Shown: positions 1-10,701 of the stretch, one piece after another
How the letters are laid out: each line of letters starts with the position of its first letter
Numbering within the stretch: position 1 is the stretch's first letter
Origin: Methylobacterium sp. Leaf108
GTDB taxonomy: Bacteria; Pseudomonadota; Alphaproteobacteria; Rhizobiales; Beijerinckiaceae
Direction: 5' to 3'
Assembly: GCF_001423265.1 (NCBI RefSeq)
Contig: NZ_LMND01000001.1
Coordinates: 250,128-314,127, forward strand
DNA length: 64,000 nt
Made by a program: the position numbers and the translations under genes
The notes under the pieces: generated by a model
The model's input: only the letters and a program-made list of their open reading frames with translations
Database searches by the model: none
What the model was told of the DNA's origin: nothing

Positions 1-373
1 CCGCGAGGAGTTCGTCGCGCCAGCGCGGCGCGCATTCGCGCCGAGGCGGCCGGTCGCCACCCTTGGCGTCGAGTCCGGGAAAGCAGGCCCCCATCGGCAG
101 GATCGCGACGCGGTCCGGATCGTAGAAGGCCGGCTCGTCGAGCCCGAGCCAGTCGCGCAGGCGAATGCCGGACGGATCCTGGAACGGGATGCCGCTGCGG
201 TGGGCGCGGGTGCCGGGCGCCTGGCTGGCGATGCAGAGGCGAGCCCTGGCGGTGCCCTGGACGATCGGAAGCGGCTCGTGCGGCAGCGGTGCACCGAAGC
301 GCGGCGCGTCGCGGCAAAGGCGGCAGGCACGCAGGGCGGCGGCGGTGCGATCGAAACCCGTGGATGGCGGCAT
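1..373 (-). CDS. Uracil-DNA glycosylase family protein (3' part cut by window edge)
   Basis: Reading the minus strand from an ATG at 373 gives an open frame of about 124 residues that runs off the window. The protein begins MPPSTGFDRTAAALRACRLC and carries SQAPGTRAHRSGIPFQDPSG followed by IRLRDWLG. This is the active-site loop arrangement (GxAPG...G.PF..PSG..LR) of the uracil-DNA glycosylase superfamily (PF03167), which removes uracil or a related damaged base. An early CRLC pair resembles the N-terminal cysteines of iron-sulfur family 4/5 UDGs. The C-terminal half, including the second catalytic motif, lies outside the window, so the exact UDG family cannot be assigned. It lies downstream of the peroxiredoxin gene on the same strand, 57 bases away. 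Confidence 0.75.
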   Translation of the reverse strand, partial: MPPSTGFDRTAAALRACRLCRDAPRFGAPLPHEPLPIVQGTARARLCIASQAPGTRAHRSGIPFQDPSGIRLRDWLGLDEPAFYDPDRVAILPMGACFPGLDAKGGDRPPRRECAPRWRDELLA

Positions 374-430
374 GGCGGGGAGGTAAGGCGCGGCCCCCTC
401 CCCGGCGAGGTCTGGCGGCCTACGGTGGGA

Positions 431-1009
431 TCACGTCGCCGGCGACGGCGCCCTCTCGAGCCACGCCAGCACCTCGGCCGCGCTGCGGTCGGGCGGGAAC
501 ACCGGGTAGAACACCTTGGTGACGCGGCCGTCGTCGACGACCATCGTCAGGCGCTTGAGCAGGATCTGGCCGGCCGCTTCGAAGGTCGGCAGGCGGATCG
601 CCATGGCGAAGGCGCGGTGGGGGTCGGCCAGCAGGGTGAAGGGTAGGTGCAGCCTTTGCGCCACCTCCTGCTGGTAGGCGCTGGTCTGGGTCGACAGGCC
701 GTGGACCTGTGCGACGCCGCGGGCGACCAGCTCGGCATGGTGGTCGCGAAAACCGCAGGTCTGGGGCGTGCAGCCGCGCGCGCCGGGGATCGCGTCCCAA
801 TCGGCCACCAAGTTGGGCTGTCCCGGCTCGCCGGTGCGCGGATAGGCGTAGACCACCGTGCGCCCGGCGAGTCTCGCCAGCGAGACCCGGCCGCCGTCGG
901 TGGCCGAGAGCGAGACGTCGGGGAGGCGAATGCCCTCGAGATGCCGGGCGGCCCCGTCGTCGGTCGGTGCCGGCAGGTCGTCGGGGAGTGCCGTGTAGTC
1001 CTGCGCCAT
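431..1009 (-). CDS. PrxQ/BCP-type peroxiredoxin
   Basis: This 192-aa protein has a redoxin (AhpC/TSA) fold signature. A strand and loop reading VVYAYPRTGEPG is followed by GARGCTPQTCGFRDH near residues 77-90. The first Cys would be the peroxidatic residue and the Cys five residues later the resolving one, the CX4C arrangement of atypical 2-Cys PrxQ enzymes, which reduce hydroperoxides using thioredoxin. There is no signal peptide, so it should be cytosolic. The ATG at 1009 is preceded by a near-perfect Shine-Dalgarno AGGAGG, which fixes the start. The N-terminal about 30 residues precede the redoxin core. Substrate preference cannot be told from sequence. Confidence 0.85.
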   Translation of the reverse strand: MAQDYTALPDDLPAPTDDGAARHLEGIRLPDVSLSATDGGRVSLARLAGRTVVYAYPRTGEPGQPNLVADWDAIPGARGCTPQTCGFRDHHAELVARGVAQVHGLSTQTSAYQQEVAQRLHLPFTLLADPHRAFAMAIRLPTFEAAGQILLKRLTMVVDDGRVTKVFYPVFPPDRSAAEVLAWLERAPSPAT

Positions 1010-1052
1010 CGCAACCTCCTTCGCCTTCCGGGCCTATCGGCGGTCCCGGTCC

Positions 1053-1526
1053 CTACCCGCGGTCCCGCAGGATCCTCGCGCGGTCGCGGTCCCAGTCCCG
1101 CTGCTTCGAGGTCTCGCGCTTGTCGTGGAGCTTCTTGCCACGGCCCAGACCGAGCTCGATCTTCGCCCGGCCCTGGTCGTTGAAATAGATCTTCAACGGC
1201 ACGACCGTGTAGCCCTCGCGCTGGGTGGCGCCGATCAGCTTGTCGATCTGGCGGCGGTGCAGCAGCAGCCGGCGCGGGCGCTTGGGCTCGTGGTTGAAGC
1301 GGTTGGCCTCGAGATATTCCGGGATGTAGGCATTGAACAGCATCAGGTCGTCGCCCGACGGCCCGGCGTAGGCCTCGCCGATCGTCGCCTTGCCCTTGCG
1401 CAGGGATTTCACCTCGGTCCCGGTCAGCGCGATGCCCGCCTCCATGACGTCGGAGATCTCGTAGTGGTAGCGCGCCGCACGGTTGTCCGCGACGATGCGA
1501 CGGGAGGGTTCGGGTTTGGGAGCCAT
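1053..1526 (-). CDS. smpB: SsrA-binding protein SmpB
   Basis: A 157-aa protein matching SmpB along its length. It has the N-terminal [15 protein letters not shown] strand, [17 protein letters not shown], the AYIPEYL segment, and the basic C-terminal tail ([18 protein letters not shown]) that becomes helical in the ribosomal A site. SmpB binds tmRNA (SsrA) and delivers it to stalled ribosomes for trans-translation, tagging incomplete peptides for proteolysis. The length is typical of the family. It lies downstream of dapA on the same strand, an arrangement common in Rhizobiales, with 115 bases between them. The tmRNA gene itself is not in this window. Confidence 0.97.
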   Translation of the reverse strand: MAPKPEPSRRIVADNRAARYHYEISDVMEAGIALTGTEVKSLRKGKATIGEAYAGPSGDDLMLFNAYIPEYLEANRFNHEPKRPRRLLLHRRQIDKLIGATQREGYTVVPLKIYFNDQGRAKIELGLGRGKKLHDKRETSKQRDWDRDRARILRDRG

Positions 1527-1641
1527 CTCGATGCCGGTTGGGGCCGGGTGCGCCGTGCCACCGGGTCTTGGGGTAGGATTCGGGATATGGTTTGCCGCGT
1601 CGCGTTCTGCGAGGGCGGCCGGGGCCGTCGGTGCCGGGCGA

Positions 1642-2538
1642 TCAGGCCTCGATCAGTCCCGCGTGCTGAAGGGCCGCGTCGACGATGGCCCTGGTGCCCT
1701 CGCTCACCGTGAGGAGCGGCAGCCGGACCTCGTCGCGCATGAGGCCGAGGCGCGACAGGGCGTATTTCACCGGCGACGGGTTCGATTCGGCGAACAGCCC
1801 GACGTGCAGCGGCAGGAGCACGTCCTGCAGCTGCAGCGCCTTGGCGTAATCGCCCGCCAGGGTCGCCTCCTGGAAGGTCGCCGAGAGCCGCGGGGCGACG
1901 TTCGAGACCACGGAGATGCAGCCGACGCCGCCCTGGGCATTGAATCCGAGCGCCGTCGCATCTTCGCCCGAAAGTTGGATGAAGTCTTCGCCCATGGCCT
2001 GTCTCTGGAGACTGACCCGGTCGAGCTTGGCCGTGGCGTCCTTCACGCCGGCGATGTTCTTGAGCTCGAACAGGCGCGCCATGGTCTCGACACTCATGTC
2101 GACCACCGACCGCGCAGGAATATTGTAGATGATGATCGGGATGCCGACCGCGTCGTTCACGGCCTTGAAATGGGCATAGAGCCCGTCCTGGGTCGGCTTG
2201 TTGTAGTAGGGCGTCACCACCAGCACGGCGTCGGCGCCCACCGCCTCGGCGTGGCGCGCCCGCGCCACCGCCTCGGAGGTGGAGTTCGAGCCGGCGCCGG
2301 CGATCACCGGCACCCGGCCGGCGGCCTCCGCCACGCAGGCCTCGACCACCCGGTCGTGCTCGTCGTGGGTCAGGGTCGGGCTCTCGCCGGTGGTGCCGGT
2401 GGGCACGAGGCCGTGGATGCCCTGGTCGATCTGCCAGTTCACGAAGGCGCGGAAGGCGGCCTCGTCGAAGACGCCGTCCTTGAAGGGCGTGGCGAGGGCG
2501 GTCATGGCGCCCTTCAGGCGTCGTGTGGTCTCGGTCAT
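1642..2538 (-). CDS. dapA: 4-hydroxy-tetrahydrodipicolinate synthase
   Basis: A 298-aa TIM-barrel aldolase that condenses pyruvate with aspartate semialdehyde, the first committed step of the diaminopimelate/lysine branch. It therefore feeds peptidoglycan synthesis. Visible marks are GTTGESPTL (pyruvate carboxylate-binding loop), the catalytic tyrosine in [10 protein letters not shown], and the Schiff-base lysine in IAGVKDAT. The length is typical of DapA. The start ATG at 2538 gives [19 protein letters not shown], the normal N terminus. It is divergent from the lytic transglycosylase gene across a 200-base gap and sits upstream of smpB. Confidence 0.96.
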   Translation of the reverse strand: MTETTRRLKGAMTALATPFKDGVFDEAAFRAFVNWQIDQGIHGLVPTGTTGESPTLTHDEHDRVVEACVAEAAGRVPVIAGAGSNSTSEAVARARHAEAVGADAVLVVTPYYNKPTQDGLYAHFKAVNDAVGIPIIIYNIPARSVVDMSVETMARLFELKNIAGVKDATAKLDRVSLQRQAMGEDFIQLSGEDATALGFNAQGGVGCISVVSNVAPRLSATFQEATLAGDYAKALQLQDVLLPLHVGLFAESNPSPVKYALSRLGLMRDEVRLPLLTVSEGTRAIVDAALQHAGLIEA

Positions 2539-2738
2539 CCTGGCGTTCCCGGCCGTCGATCTCTCACGCTCGCGGGCCCATGGCGGCGTCGCGGCCCCGG
2601 CAGCCGGGCAGACATAGGCCGTCGGCTGCGCCCGCGCAAACGCTTCGGCCCCGCGGTTAACGCGTCCTTAACGGGGCTTGGCTCAGCCTGTCCCACGGCC
2701 GCGCTCCAAGCCCGATTCACGATGGGACCAGACGCACG

Positions 2739-5024
2739 ATGACGGTCACGCTCGTCCCCTTCCGCGGCCTGTCCACGGCCTGCCTCGCCCTCGCGCTCGG
2801 CCTCGCCGCCGCGGGGCCCGGGTTTTCCAACGAGGCGGTGCCCGTCAGCGATGCCGTGGCAGCCGCCGGCCAGCGCGAGGAAGACAAGGCGATCTCGGAC
2901 CCGGTCTCGGCCGATGCGGCCAAGGTCGAGCTGACGGCGCCGGAATCGGCCGCCAAGCCCCTGTCCACCGGCCCGCTCCCGATCAGGGGCAGCGCGGCGT
3001 CCGCCTATGCCTCGGCCGATGCCGATGCGCCGATCGCCTTCCCGCTTCCCGACGCGGCGGTGACGCCGGCCGCCCCGGTGCCGGAGCTGCCCGATCCCGC
3101 CCGGCTGTCGCGCTCGGGCGACACCGACATCGACGCCCTGCGCCAGGCCGTCGACGCCTACCGCAAGGGCCGCGTCGGCGACGGCGACCGCTCGGCGCAG
3201 GCCTTCAAGGACCCGGCCGCGCGCGCCCTGCTCGAATGGGTGGCGATCCGCGCCGGGGCCGGCATCGGCTTTGAACGGACCGTGGCGTTCATGCGCACGA
3301 CACCGGACTGGCCGGCGGGTGCCCTGATCCGGCGACGCGCCGAGGAGGCCCTCCTCACCGAGAAGAAGAGCCCGGCGGTGGTGCGCGCCTATTTCGCCGC
3401 CGCCAAGCCCGCCAGCGTGCCGGGCAAGGTCGCCCTGGCGCTGGCCTTCAAGGCCGACGCCCTCGACCAGGACGCGGTGGCCCTGGTGCGCGACCTCTGG
3501 CGATCCGACAGCTTCGGCAAGTCCCTCGAGACGCGCATCCTCGATGCGTTTCCCGGCGCGATCACCCGCACCGACCACCGCTTCCGCATGGAGCGGGCCC
3601 TCCTGAAGGAGGATTGGGAGCTCGCGGCCCGCGCGGCGGGCTATGCCGGCGCCTCCTACGTCACCCTGGTGAAGGCGCGCCGGGCGGTGGAGGACAAGAG
3701 CGCGGGCGCGGGTGCGGCCCTCAACGCGGTCCCCCTCGTCCTGCGCAACGATTCCTCCTACCTGATGTCGCGGGCCCAGTTCCTGCGCCGGGCCGACAAG
3801 ACCGTCGAGGCCGCCGCCATGCTGGCCGCCGCCCCCACCAACCCGGACGTGCTCGCCGATGGCGACGAGTGGTGGGTCGAGCGCCGGATCGTGGCGCGCA
3901 AGCTCATGGACATGGGCGACGCCAAGACCGCCTATCGGGTCGCCAGCGGCCACAGCGCCCGCACGGTGGAGAAACGGATCGAGGCCGAGTTCCACGCCGG
4001 CTGGATCGCCCTGCGCTTTTCCGGCGACGCGGCGACGGCCGCAGGGCATTTCGCCACCGCCGCCGCCATCGCGGAGACGCCGATCTCGCTGGCACGCGCC
4101 GCCTATTGGCAGGGCCGCGCCGCCGAGATCCTCGGGGGGGCGGAGAGCGCCCGCCCGTACTACCAGCGCGCCGCCCTGCAGCCGATCGCCTATTACGGCC
4201 AGCTCGCCCGGGTGAAGCTCGGCGAGGCGAGCCTGCCCCTGCGCAGCGTCGTCCCCCTCGAGTCAAAGGCCAGGACCGCCTTCGACGACCGGCTCTGCCT
4301 GCGTGCCCTGCGCCTGCTCGAGGCGGCCTCCCTCAAGGAACTGGCGCTGCCGCTCTACATCGACATCGCCACCCGCCTCACCGACCCGGCCGAGATCACC
4401 GCGCTGGGGGACCTCGCCGTGGAGATGCGCGACTCGCGGGCGCTGGTGGCGATCGGCAAGCTCGCGGTGCAGCGCGGCCTGCCCCTCGACGCCCACGCCT
4501 ATCCCACCATCGGCATCCCGGCCTACGAGGCGTCCGCCGCGGTGCCGCTGGTGGAGAAGGCGATGGTCTTCGCCATCGCCCGCCAGGAGAGCCAGTTCGA
4601 TCCGCGCGCGCAATCGAGCGTCGGGGCCCGCGGCCTGATGCAGATGATGCCGGCCACCGCCCAGCGCACGGCCCGGCGGGTGAGCGCATCCTACGACCAG
4701 GACAGGCTCACCAGCGATCCGGCCTACAACGCACGGCTGGGGCACGCCCACCTCGGCGAGCTGATGGAGGACTGGCGCGGCTCCTACATCCTCGCCTTCG
4801 CCTCCTACAACGCCGGCGGCGGCAACGTGAAGAAATGGATCGACGCCTACGGCGACCCGCGCCGCAGCGGCGTCGACCCGATCGACTGGGTCGAGCGCAT
4901 CCCCTTCACCGAGACGCGCAACTACGTGCAGCGGGTGATGGAGAACCTGCAGGTCTACCGCAACCGCCTCGACGGCCGCAGCGCCCTGCTCATCGAGAAC
5001 GACCTCCAGCGCGGCGCGCGCTGA
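2739..5024 (+). CDS. Soluble lytic murein transglycosylase (Slt-like)
   Basis: A 761-aa exported protein with an N-terminal signal peptide (hydrophobic segment around residues 9-28 ending AAGPGFSNEA). A long alpha-helical repeat region (about residues 130-590) resembles the doughnut-shaped U-domain of Slt70. A C-terminal SLT catalytic domain occupies about residues 605-740. The catalytic glutamate is in IARQESQFDPRAQSSVGARG, followed by GLMQMMPATAQ and the AYNAGGGNVKKW motif. Such enzymes cleave the glycan strand between MurNAc and GlcNAc, forming a 1,6-anhydro end, in the periplasm. It is transcribed away from dapA. An Ala/Pro-rich linker follows the signal peptide. Confidence 0.93.
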   Translation: MTVTLVPFRGLSTACLALALGLAAAGPGFSNEAVPVSDAVAAAGQREEDKAISDPVSADAAKVELTAPESAAKPLSTGPLPIRGSAASAYASADADAPIAFPLPDAAVTPAAPVPELPDPARLSRSGDTDIDALRQAVDAYRKGRVGDGDRSAQAFKDPAARALLEWVAIRAGAGIGFERTVAFMRTTPDWPAGALIRRRAEEALLTEKKSPAVVRAYFAAAKPASVPGKVALALAFKADALDQDAVALVRDLWRSDSFGKSLETRILDAFPGAITRTDHRFRMERALLKEDWELAARAAGYAGASYVTLVKARRAVEDKSAGAGAALNAVPLVLRNDSSYLMSRAQFLRRADKTVEAAAMLAAAPTNPDVLADGDEWWVERRIVARKLMDMGDAKTAYRVASGHSARTVEKRIEAEFHAGWIALRFSGDAATAAGHFATAAAIAETPISLARAAYWQGRAAEILGGAESARPYYQRAALQPIAYYGQLARVKLGEASLPLRSVVPLESKARTAFDDRLCLRALRLLEAASLKELALPLYIDIATRLTDPAEITALGDLAVEMRDSRALVAIGKLAVQRGLPLDAHAYPTIGIPAYEASAAVPLVEKAMVFAIARQESQFDPRAQSSVGARGLMQMMPATAQRTARRVSASYDQDRLTSDPAYNARLGHAHLGELMEDWRGSYILAFASYNAGGGNVKKWIDAYGDPRRSGVDPIDWVERIPFTETRNYVQRVMENLQVYRNRLDGRSALLIENDLQRGAR

Positions 5025-5175
5025 AGGCGGCCGGCGCGAGGCGCGGTCTCGCGGCGAGGGATCGGGGAAGGCGGAGCCGCAGCGTCGCGTGGCCGCCCCG
5101 TCGCGGTTTGGCCACGCGGAAGCGGACTCCGTCGCTCGCAAGCCACGCGACGATCACGATGTGACGAAAACTGAA

Positions 5176-5250
5176 TGGCGCGCCCACGGGGAATCGAACC
5201 CCGGTCTGATCCGTGAGAGGGACCTGTCCTAACCGCTAGACGATGGGCGC
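5176..5250 (-). tRNA. tRNA-Glu (CTC anticodon)
   Basis: On the minus strand the acceptor stem GCGCCCA pairs with TGGGCGC. The anticodon arm has a five-pair stem and the seven-base loop CTCTCAC, giving anticodon CTC, which reads GAG (Glu). The T arm CGGGG-TTCGATT-CCCCG is canonical. The discriminator G is followed by an encoded CCA at positions 5178-5176. The D arm GTCTAGCGGTTAGGAC is also typical of tRNA-Glu. It stands alone between the transglycosylase gene and rluD. Confidence 0.95.
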
Positions 5251-5414
5251 GGGGTCGGGGCCTGGGCCCCGACGCTTGTTCCGGCGCGAGACGACTTGCG
5301 TCCGGAGGGCGTTGCTATAGCGAGGGCGGTGGGCGGGAGCAAGGCCCCGGGGGGCGAGAAAAACGCGCCCCGCGCGGTTTCGTGGCCCGGCCTCGTGGAG
5401 CGAAGGGAGCAACG

Positions 5415-6410
5415 GTGCAGGATTCAGAGATCCGGCGTGTGACGCTGGATGCGGACGCCCCCCCGGAACGCCTCGACCGGGTTTTGGCGAGGGCGCTGCC
5501 GGACCTGTCGCGTGTCAGGCTCCAAGACCTGGTCAAGTCGGGGCAGGTGCGCCGCGAGGGCGTCGTGATCGTCGATCCCTCGATTAGGGTCGGGCGCGGA
5601 TCGTCCTTCGAGGTGGTCGTCCCGCCCGCGGTGGCGGCCGAGCCGCTGGCCGAGAGCGTCGCCTTCGCCATCGTCCACGAGGACGACGACCTCATCGTCG
5701 TCGACAAGCCGGCCGGCCTCGTGGTCCACCCCGCCCCTGGGCACGAGGGCGGTACGCTCGTCAACGGCCTGATCGCCCACTGCGGGGCGAGCCTATCGGG
5801 CATCGGCGGTGTCCGGCGTCCGGGCATCGTCCACCGCCTCGACAAGGATACGAGCGGCCTCCTGGTGGTCGCCAAGAACGACCGGGCCCATCACGGGCTC
5901 ACCGCGCAATTCGCCGACCACGGCCGCACAGGACCCTTGGAGCGGGCCTATCTCGCCTTCGTCTGGGGCGCACCGGAACCGCGCAGCGGGACGATCGACG
6001 CGCCCCTGGCACGCAGCCAGCGCAACCGCGAGAAGATCGCGGTGGTCCGGCCGGAGGTGGGACGCGAGGCGATCACCCACTACCGGGTCGAGCGCATCCT
6101 CGGCTCGGCGGCCCCCGTCGCCCTGGTGCGCTGCGAACTCGAGACCGGGCGCACCCACCAGATCCGGGTGCATCTCAGCCATCGCGGACATCCACTCCTG
6201 GGCGATGCGGTCTATGGCGGTGCCTTCAAGACCAAGGCCGCACGGCTCGGACCCGGGGCGCGGGCGGCACTAGTCGACCTCGGGCGGCAGGCGCTGCACG
6301 CCACGCTGCTGGGGTTCGCGCATCCGCGCACCGGGCAGACCCTGCGTTTCGAAAGCCCGCTCCCGCCCGACCTCGCGGCCCTCGCCGCGGCCCTGGAGGC
6401 CGATGGGTGA
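5415..6410 (+). CDS. rluD: Ribosomal large-subunit pseudouridine synthase, RluD type
   Basis: A protein of about 331 aa with an N-terminal S4-like RNA-binding domain (PERLDRVLARALPDLSRVRL, then GQVRREG) and a C-terminal RsuA/RluA catalytic domain. The signature HRLDKDTSGLLVVAKN contains the catalytic Asp, near residue 140. LETGRTHQIRVHL follows later. RluD isomerises uridines of 23S rRNA helix 69 during ribosome assembly. The GTG at 5415 is preferred over a GTG at 5382 because AAGGGAG lies five bases before it, whereas nothing similar precedes the upstream GTG. The gene is followed after 259 bases by rpoH, an order seen in other Rhizobiales. Confidence 0.9.
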   Translation: MQDSEIRRVTLDADAPPERLDRVLARALPDLSRVRLQDLVKSGQVRREGVVIVDPSIRVGRGSSFEVVVPPAVAAEPLAESVAFAIVHEDDDLIVVDKPAGLVVHPAPGHEGGTLVNGLIAHCGASLSGIGGVRRPGIVHRLDKDTSGLLVVAKNDRAHHGLTAQFADHGRTGPLERAYLAFVWGAPEPRSGTIDAPLARSQRNREKIAVVRPEVGREAITHYRVERILGSAAPVALVRCELETGRTHQIRVHLSHRGHPLLGDAVYGGAFKTKAARLGPGARAALVDLGRQALHATLLGFAHPRTGQTLRFESPLPPDLAALAAALEADG

Positions 6411-6669
6411 GGCGCCGTGGCGCCACGGCAACGGTCAAGTCCGTTCGTCGCGTCGGTGCGAAACGGCACTCGCAGGCGCGGCCAATCGTGCCACCTTCGG
6501 CCCGAGTCCGTTTCCGCGCGTTATCGCTTCGGTTCGACTCGTGAACCGGCTACCGGCCCGATCCGTTACCCACTAGAGATGGGGGCGCAGGTCGCCGGCT
6601 CAATGGGAGCGGTGTCGCGCTCCCTGAAATCCGCCCGTATCGGGGGATCGTCGAAGGAGGATTGAGACC

Positions 6670-7560
6670 ATGGCAGGCGCATTGCCCGTGCTCGCCAACG
6701 AAGGCGGCCTATCGCGCTACCTCGACGAGATCCGCAAGTTCCCGATGCTGGAGCCGAACGAAGAGTTCACCCTGGCCAAGGACTGGCGCGAGAAAGGCGA
6801 TCGCGAGGCGGCCCATCGCCTCGTGACCTCGCACCTTCGGCTCGTCGCCAAGATCGCCATGGGCTACCGCGGCTACGGCCTGCCCATCGGCGAAGTGGTG
6901 TCCGAAGGCAACGTCGGCCTCATGCAGGCGGTCAAGCGGTTCGAGCCCGACAAGGGCTTCCGCCTGGCGACCTATGCCATGTGGTGGATCAAGGCGGCGA
7001 TCCAGGAGTACATCCTGCGGTCCTGGTCCCTCGTGAAGATGGGCACCACGGCCAACCAGAAGAAGCTGTTTTTCAACCTGCGCAAGGCCAAGGGCAAGAT
7101 CTCGGCCCTCGACGAGGGCGACCTCAAGCCGGATCAGGTGGCGCAGATCGCCGTCAAGCTCGGTGTCCCCGAGCAGGACGTGATCGACATGAATCGTCGC
7201 CTGTCGGGAGACACCTCCCTCAACGCGCCCCTGCGCGAGGAGGGCGAGGGCGAATGGCAGGACTGGCTGGTGGACACCACGCCGAGCCAGGAGACGGTGC
7301 TGGCCCGCGAGCAGGAGGGGCAGAACCGTCTGTCCGCCCTGCGCGACGCCCTCTCGGTGCTCAATCCGCGCGAGCGGCGCATCTTCGAGGCTCGCCGTCT
7401 GGCCGACGACCCGATCACGCTCGAAGACCTCTCCGGGGAGTTCGGCGTATCCCGGGAGCGGGTGCGCCAGATCGAGGTGAGGGCGTTCGAGAAGATCCAG
7501 GAAGCGGTCAAGCGCAACCTCGCCAGCCGCGAGGCACCCCGGGCCGACGCGCACGCCTGA
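6670..7560 (+). CDS. rpoH: RNA polymerase sigma-32 factor RpoH
   Basis: A 296-aa sigma factor with region 2 (LRLVAKIAMGYRGYGLPIGE, then ATYAMWWIKAAIQEYIL), the diagnostic RpoH box QKKLFFNLRKAK at about residues 130-141, and a region 4 helix-turn-helix (FGVSRERVRQIEVRAFEK). It directs RNA polymerase to heat-shock promoters; alphaproteobacteria often hold several copies. The start is supported by AAGGAGG about nine bases upstream. A 259-base leader precedes it, in which I could not identify a convincing promoter. It converges with the proline-rich membrane protein gene, with a 13-bp inverted repeat in the gap. Confidence 0.96.
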   Translation: MAGALPVLANEGGLSRYLDEIRKFPMLEPNEEFTLAKDWREKGDREAAHRLVTSHLRLVAKIAMGYRGYGLPIGEVVSEGNVGLMQAVKRFEPDKGFRLATYAMWWIKAAIQEYILRSWSLVKMGTTANQKKLFFNLRKAKGKISALDEGDLKPDQVAQIAVKLGVPEQDVIDMNRRLSGDTSLNAPLREEGEGEWQDWLVDTTPSQETVLAREQEGQNRLSALRDALSVLNPRERRIFEARRLADDPITLEDLSGEFGVSRERVRQIEVRAFEKIQEAVKRNLASREAPRADAHA

Positions 7561-7579
7561 GCCGACGTTTCCGTGCCGG

Positions 7580-7606
7580 GTCCGGGTGTGACGGTCACAC
7601 CCGGAC
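7580..7606. terminator. Inverted repeat between convergent genes, probable bidirectional terminator
   Basis: GTCCGGGTGTGAC at 7580-7592 is the exact reverse complement of 7594-7606, with a single base between the arms; the real loop must therefore open one or two inner pairs. It sits in the 70-base gap between the convergent ends of rpoH and the next minus-strand gene. Neither side has a clear T-run, so termination is inferred from position and stem strength. Confidence 0.55.
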
Positions 7607-7630
7607 CGGTCGCTCAGGGTGATTACCCCG

Positions 7631-9028
7631 TCAGCGACGCCACTGGTTGAAGGCGTTCTGGATCACCTGGATGCCGGACGATCCCTTCTCGAAGGTGATC
7701 ACCGCACGCGGCCCGGCCGAGAACTTCAACGCGAGATCGAACCAGCCCTTGTGAAGCAGCAGGTCGGTGTTGCGCTCGACGTCGTTGCGCAGCGACGACA
7801 GCCCGATCAGGAACAGGTTCTCGCGGACCTTGACCGGCAAACCCGACAGGGGCGAACCGCGGGCGTTCTCCTCGTCCTTGGCCTGGATCAGGCCGACATC
7901 CTGCACCGCCCGCGCCGACCCGGCCGGACCGGTGTTCGTGAAAGCCAGCTCGATCGTATGCGAGGCCGGCAGCGTCGCATCGAGGTTGCGCCGCATCGTC
8001 ATCGCGAGGCTCAGGCCCGCGTCCGGAAAATCGATGGTGGCACGAACGGCGGTCTCGAGCGGCTGGCCCTGCTCGCCGTTCACGACATCGAGGCGCCAGA
8101 CGGCCCTCCCCTGGGTGACCGCGGGCGCCGCGCTCGGGTTGTCGCGGTTCTCCTCGATCAGTACCGCGCGTTGCGCCACCGCGACCTCCGGCTGGGTCGG
8201 CAGGGCGGGCGGTCCCGAATTGGCGGCGGGCGCGGTGGCGGGGCGCTCGATGGGTGCGGCCTCGCCGCCGATGCGGTCGGCGAACTTCGTGTCGGCCCCG
8301 TCGGCGGGGGCACCCTGGCTGTCGCCGGCCACGGGCTGGAGATCGCTCGGGCGGTCCCGCAGCAGGTAGGCCGCCGTGGCGATCAGCCCGATGACGATGG
8401 CGAGGACGCTGCCGACGAAGACGTTGCGCAGCAGGCGGGCATTGCTGCGCCGGGGCGCGACCACGTCGATGCGCGGCCGCTGCCGGCCGTTTGCGGCATC
8501 GGCGGGCAGGGTCCCGGCCTCGCTCTCCTCGTCGAGACGGGCGGCGGGGTCGATGGCCGCGGCCGCGTCGTTCCGGGGCGCGTCGACCGGGGCAGGCTGC
8601 GGCGGCGTCCCGTCCGTATCGCGAATCGGCTCGACGGCGACCGGGGCCTTGAGGGCGCGCGGCGGCAGCGGGATGACGGGGGCCACGGCCGGGGGCAGGA
8701 CCGACGGTTCCGGCAGGACCGGATCGGCCGGCGGCAGGACAGGAGCCGGCGGCTCGGGCGGCAACGGCTCCGGCATCGGATCGTCGGCGGGGACCGGAGC
8801 GGCAGGAGCGATCGCCGCCCCGCCGTAGTCGACCTCGAGCCGCTCGATGGCGGCCTCCAGGGCCGACCGCTCACGGTCGATGTCAACCTCCGAGAGCGGC
8901 GGTACGATGGAACGGAGCTGGCCGATCAGGGCCCCGCGCGCGCGGTCGTACACGGCCTTGCGCAGGTCCGCGGAACGGTCGGGCAGGGCGTCGAGCGCGC
9001 GCGCCAGCAACGGGTAGTAGTCGGCCAT
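7631..9028 (-). CDS. Proline-rich single-pass membrane protein of unknown function
   Basis: A 465-aa protein I cannot assign to a function. The first about 65 residues are helical and well ordered (MADYYPLLARALDALPDRSA; later IDRERSALEAAIERLE), resembling a conserved Rhizobiales N-terminal segment. A long Pro/Ala/Asp-rich low-complexity stretch follows (about 70-190). One membrane helix (VFVGSVLAIVIGLIATAAYL) lies near residues 199-220. The C-terminal 240 residues appear globular and would be periplasmic if the N terminus is cytoplasmic. There is no cleavable signal. The gene is monocistronic and convergent with rpoH. Confidence 0.8.
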   Translation of the reverse strand: MADYYPLLARALDALPDRSADLRKAVYDRARGALIGQLRSIVPPLSEVDIDRERSALEAAIERLEVDYGGAAIAPAAPVPADDPMPEPLPPEPPAPVLPPADPVLPEPSVLPPAVAPVIPLPPRALKAPVAVEPIRDTDGTPPQPAPVDAPRNDAAAAIDPAARLDEESEAGTLPADAANGRQRPRIDVVAPRRSNARLLRNVFVGSVLAIVIGLIATAAYLLRDRPSDLQPVAGDSQGAPADGADTKFADRIGGEAAPIERPATAPAANSGPPALPTQPEVAVAQRAVLIEENRDNPSAAPAVTQGRAVWRLDVVNGEQGQPLETAVRATIDFPDAGLSLAMTMRRNLDATLPASHTIELAFTNTGPAGSARAVQDVGLIQAKDEENARGSPLSGLPVKVRENLFLIGLSSLRNDVERNTDLLLHKGWFDLALKFSAGPRAVITFEKGSSGIQVIQNAFNQWRR

Positions 9029-9265
9029 CGTGCGTTTTCGTCCGCTTCTCCCGTGGCCACGCGAACGGGTGTGTCGCGGGGCCGGCCTTCGCTCGTCGAT
9101 GGAGCATCGGATCGTGGCCGGACCGAACGCCAGGGTCCGGGCCGGTGGTCCTAGTCAGGTTCACGTCGGCACGCCGCCGCTTCACCCTGCCCGTCGTCTT
9201 CATGAGCCGCAGGTTTTCGACGTGAACCCGGCGACCGCTTTTGCGAAACCCGCTCCGCGATGCGG

Positions 9266-10558
<1,293 letters not shown>

Positions 10559-10591
10559 CCGTGATCAACCTGTCCTGATTCAGCCCACGCG

Positions 10592-10615
10592 AAAAACCCC
10601 GGGCCGGGCCGGGGC
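10592..10615 (-). terminator. Intrinsic terminator
   Basis: Read on the minus strand, a GC-rich hairpin (CCCCGG, six-base loop, CCGGGG; positions 10614-10597) is followed immediately by TTTTT (10596-10592). It lies about 85 bases past the stop of the small secreted protein gene ending at 10702 and upstream of purA. Confidence 0.75.
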
Positions 10616-10701
10616 TTAATGTCGCCGCTGTCTTGGGCGATCTCATCGTCGATTGCAAGGCGACGCCCGGACCGTCCGGGATGCCCTGCTTGGCCCCGCC
10701 C

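Noticed and set aside
2535..4049. 504-codon minus-strand frame opposite the lytic transglycosylase
   Set aside because: Antisense shadow; Gly/Arg/His-rich composition.
6600..6669. CCTGAA...GGGGAT before rpoH as a sigma32 autoregulatory promoter
   Set aside because: The -35-like part is weak and the -10 lacks the CCCC-type core; no support beyond position.
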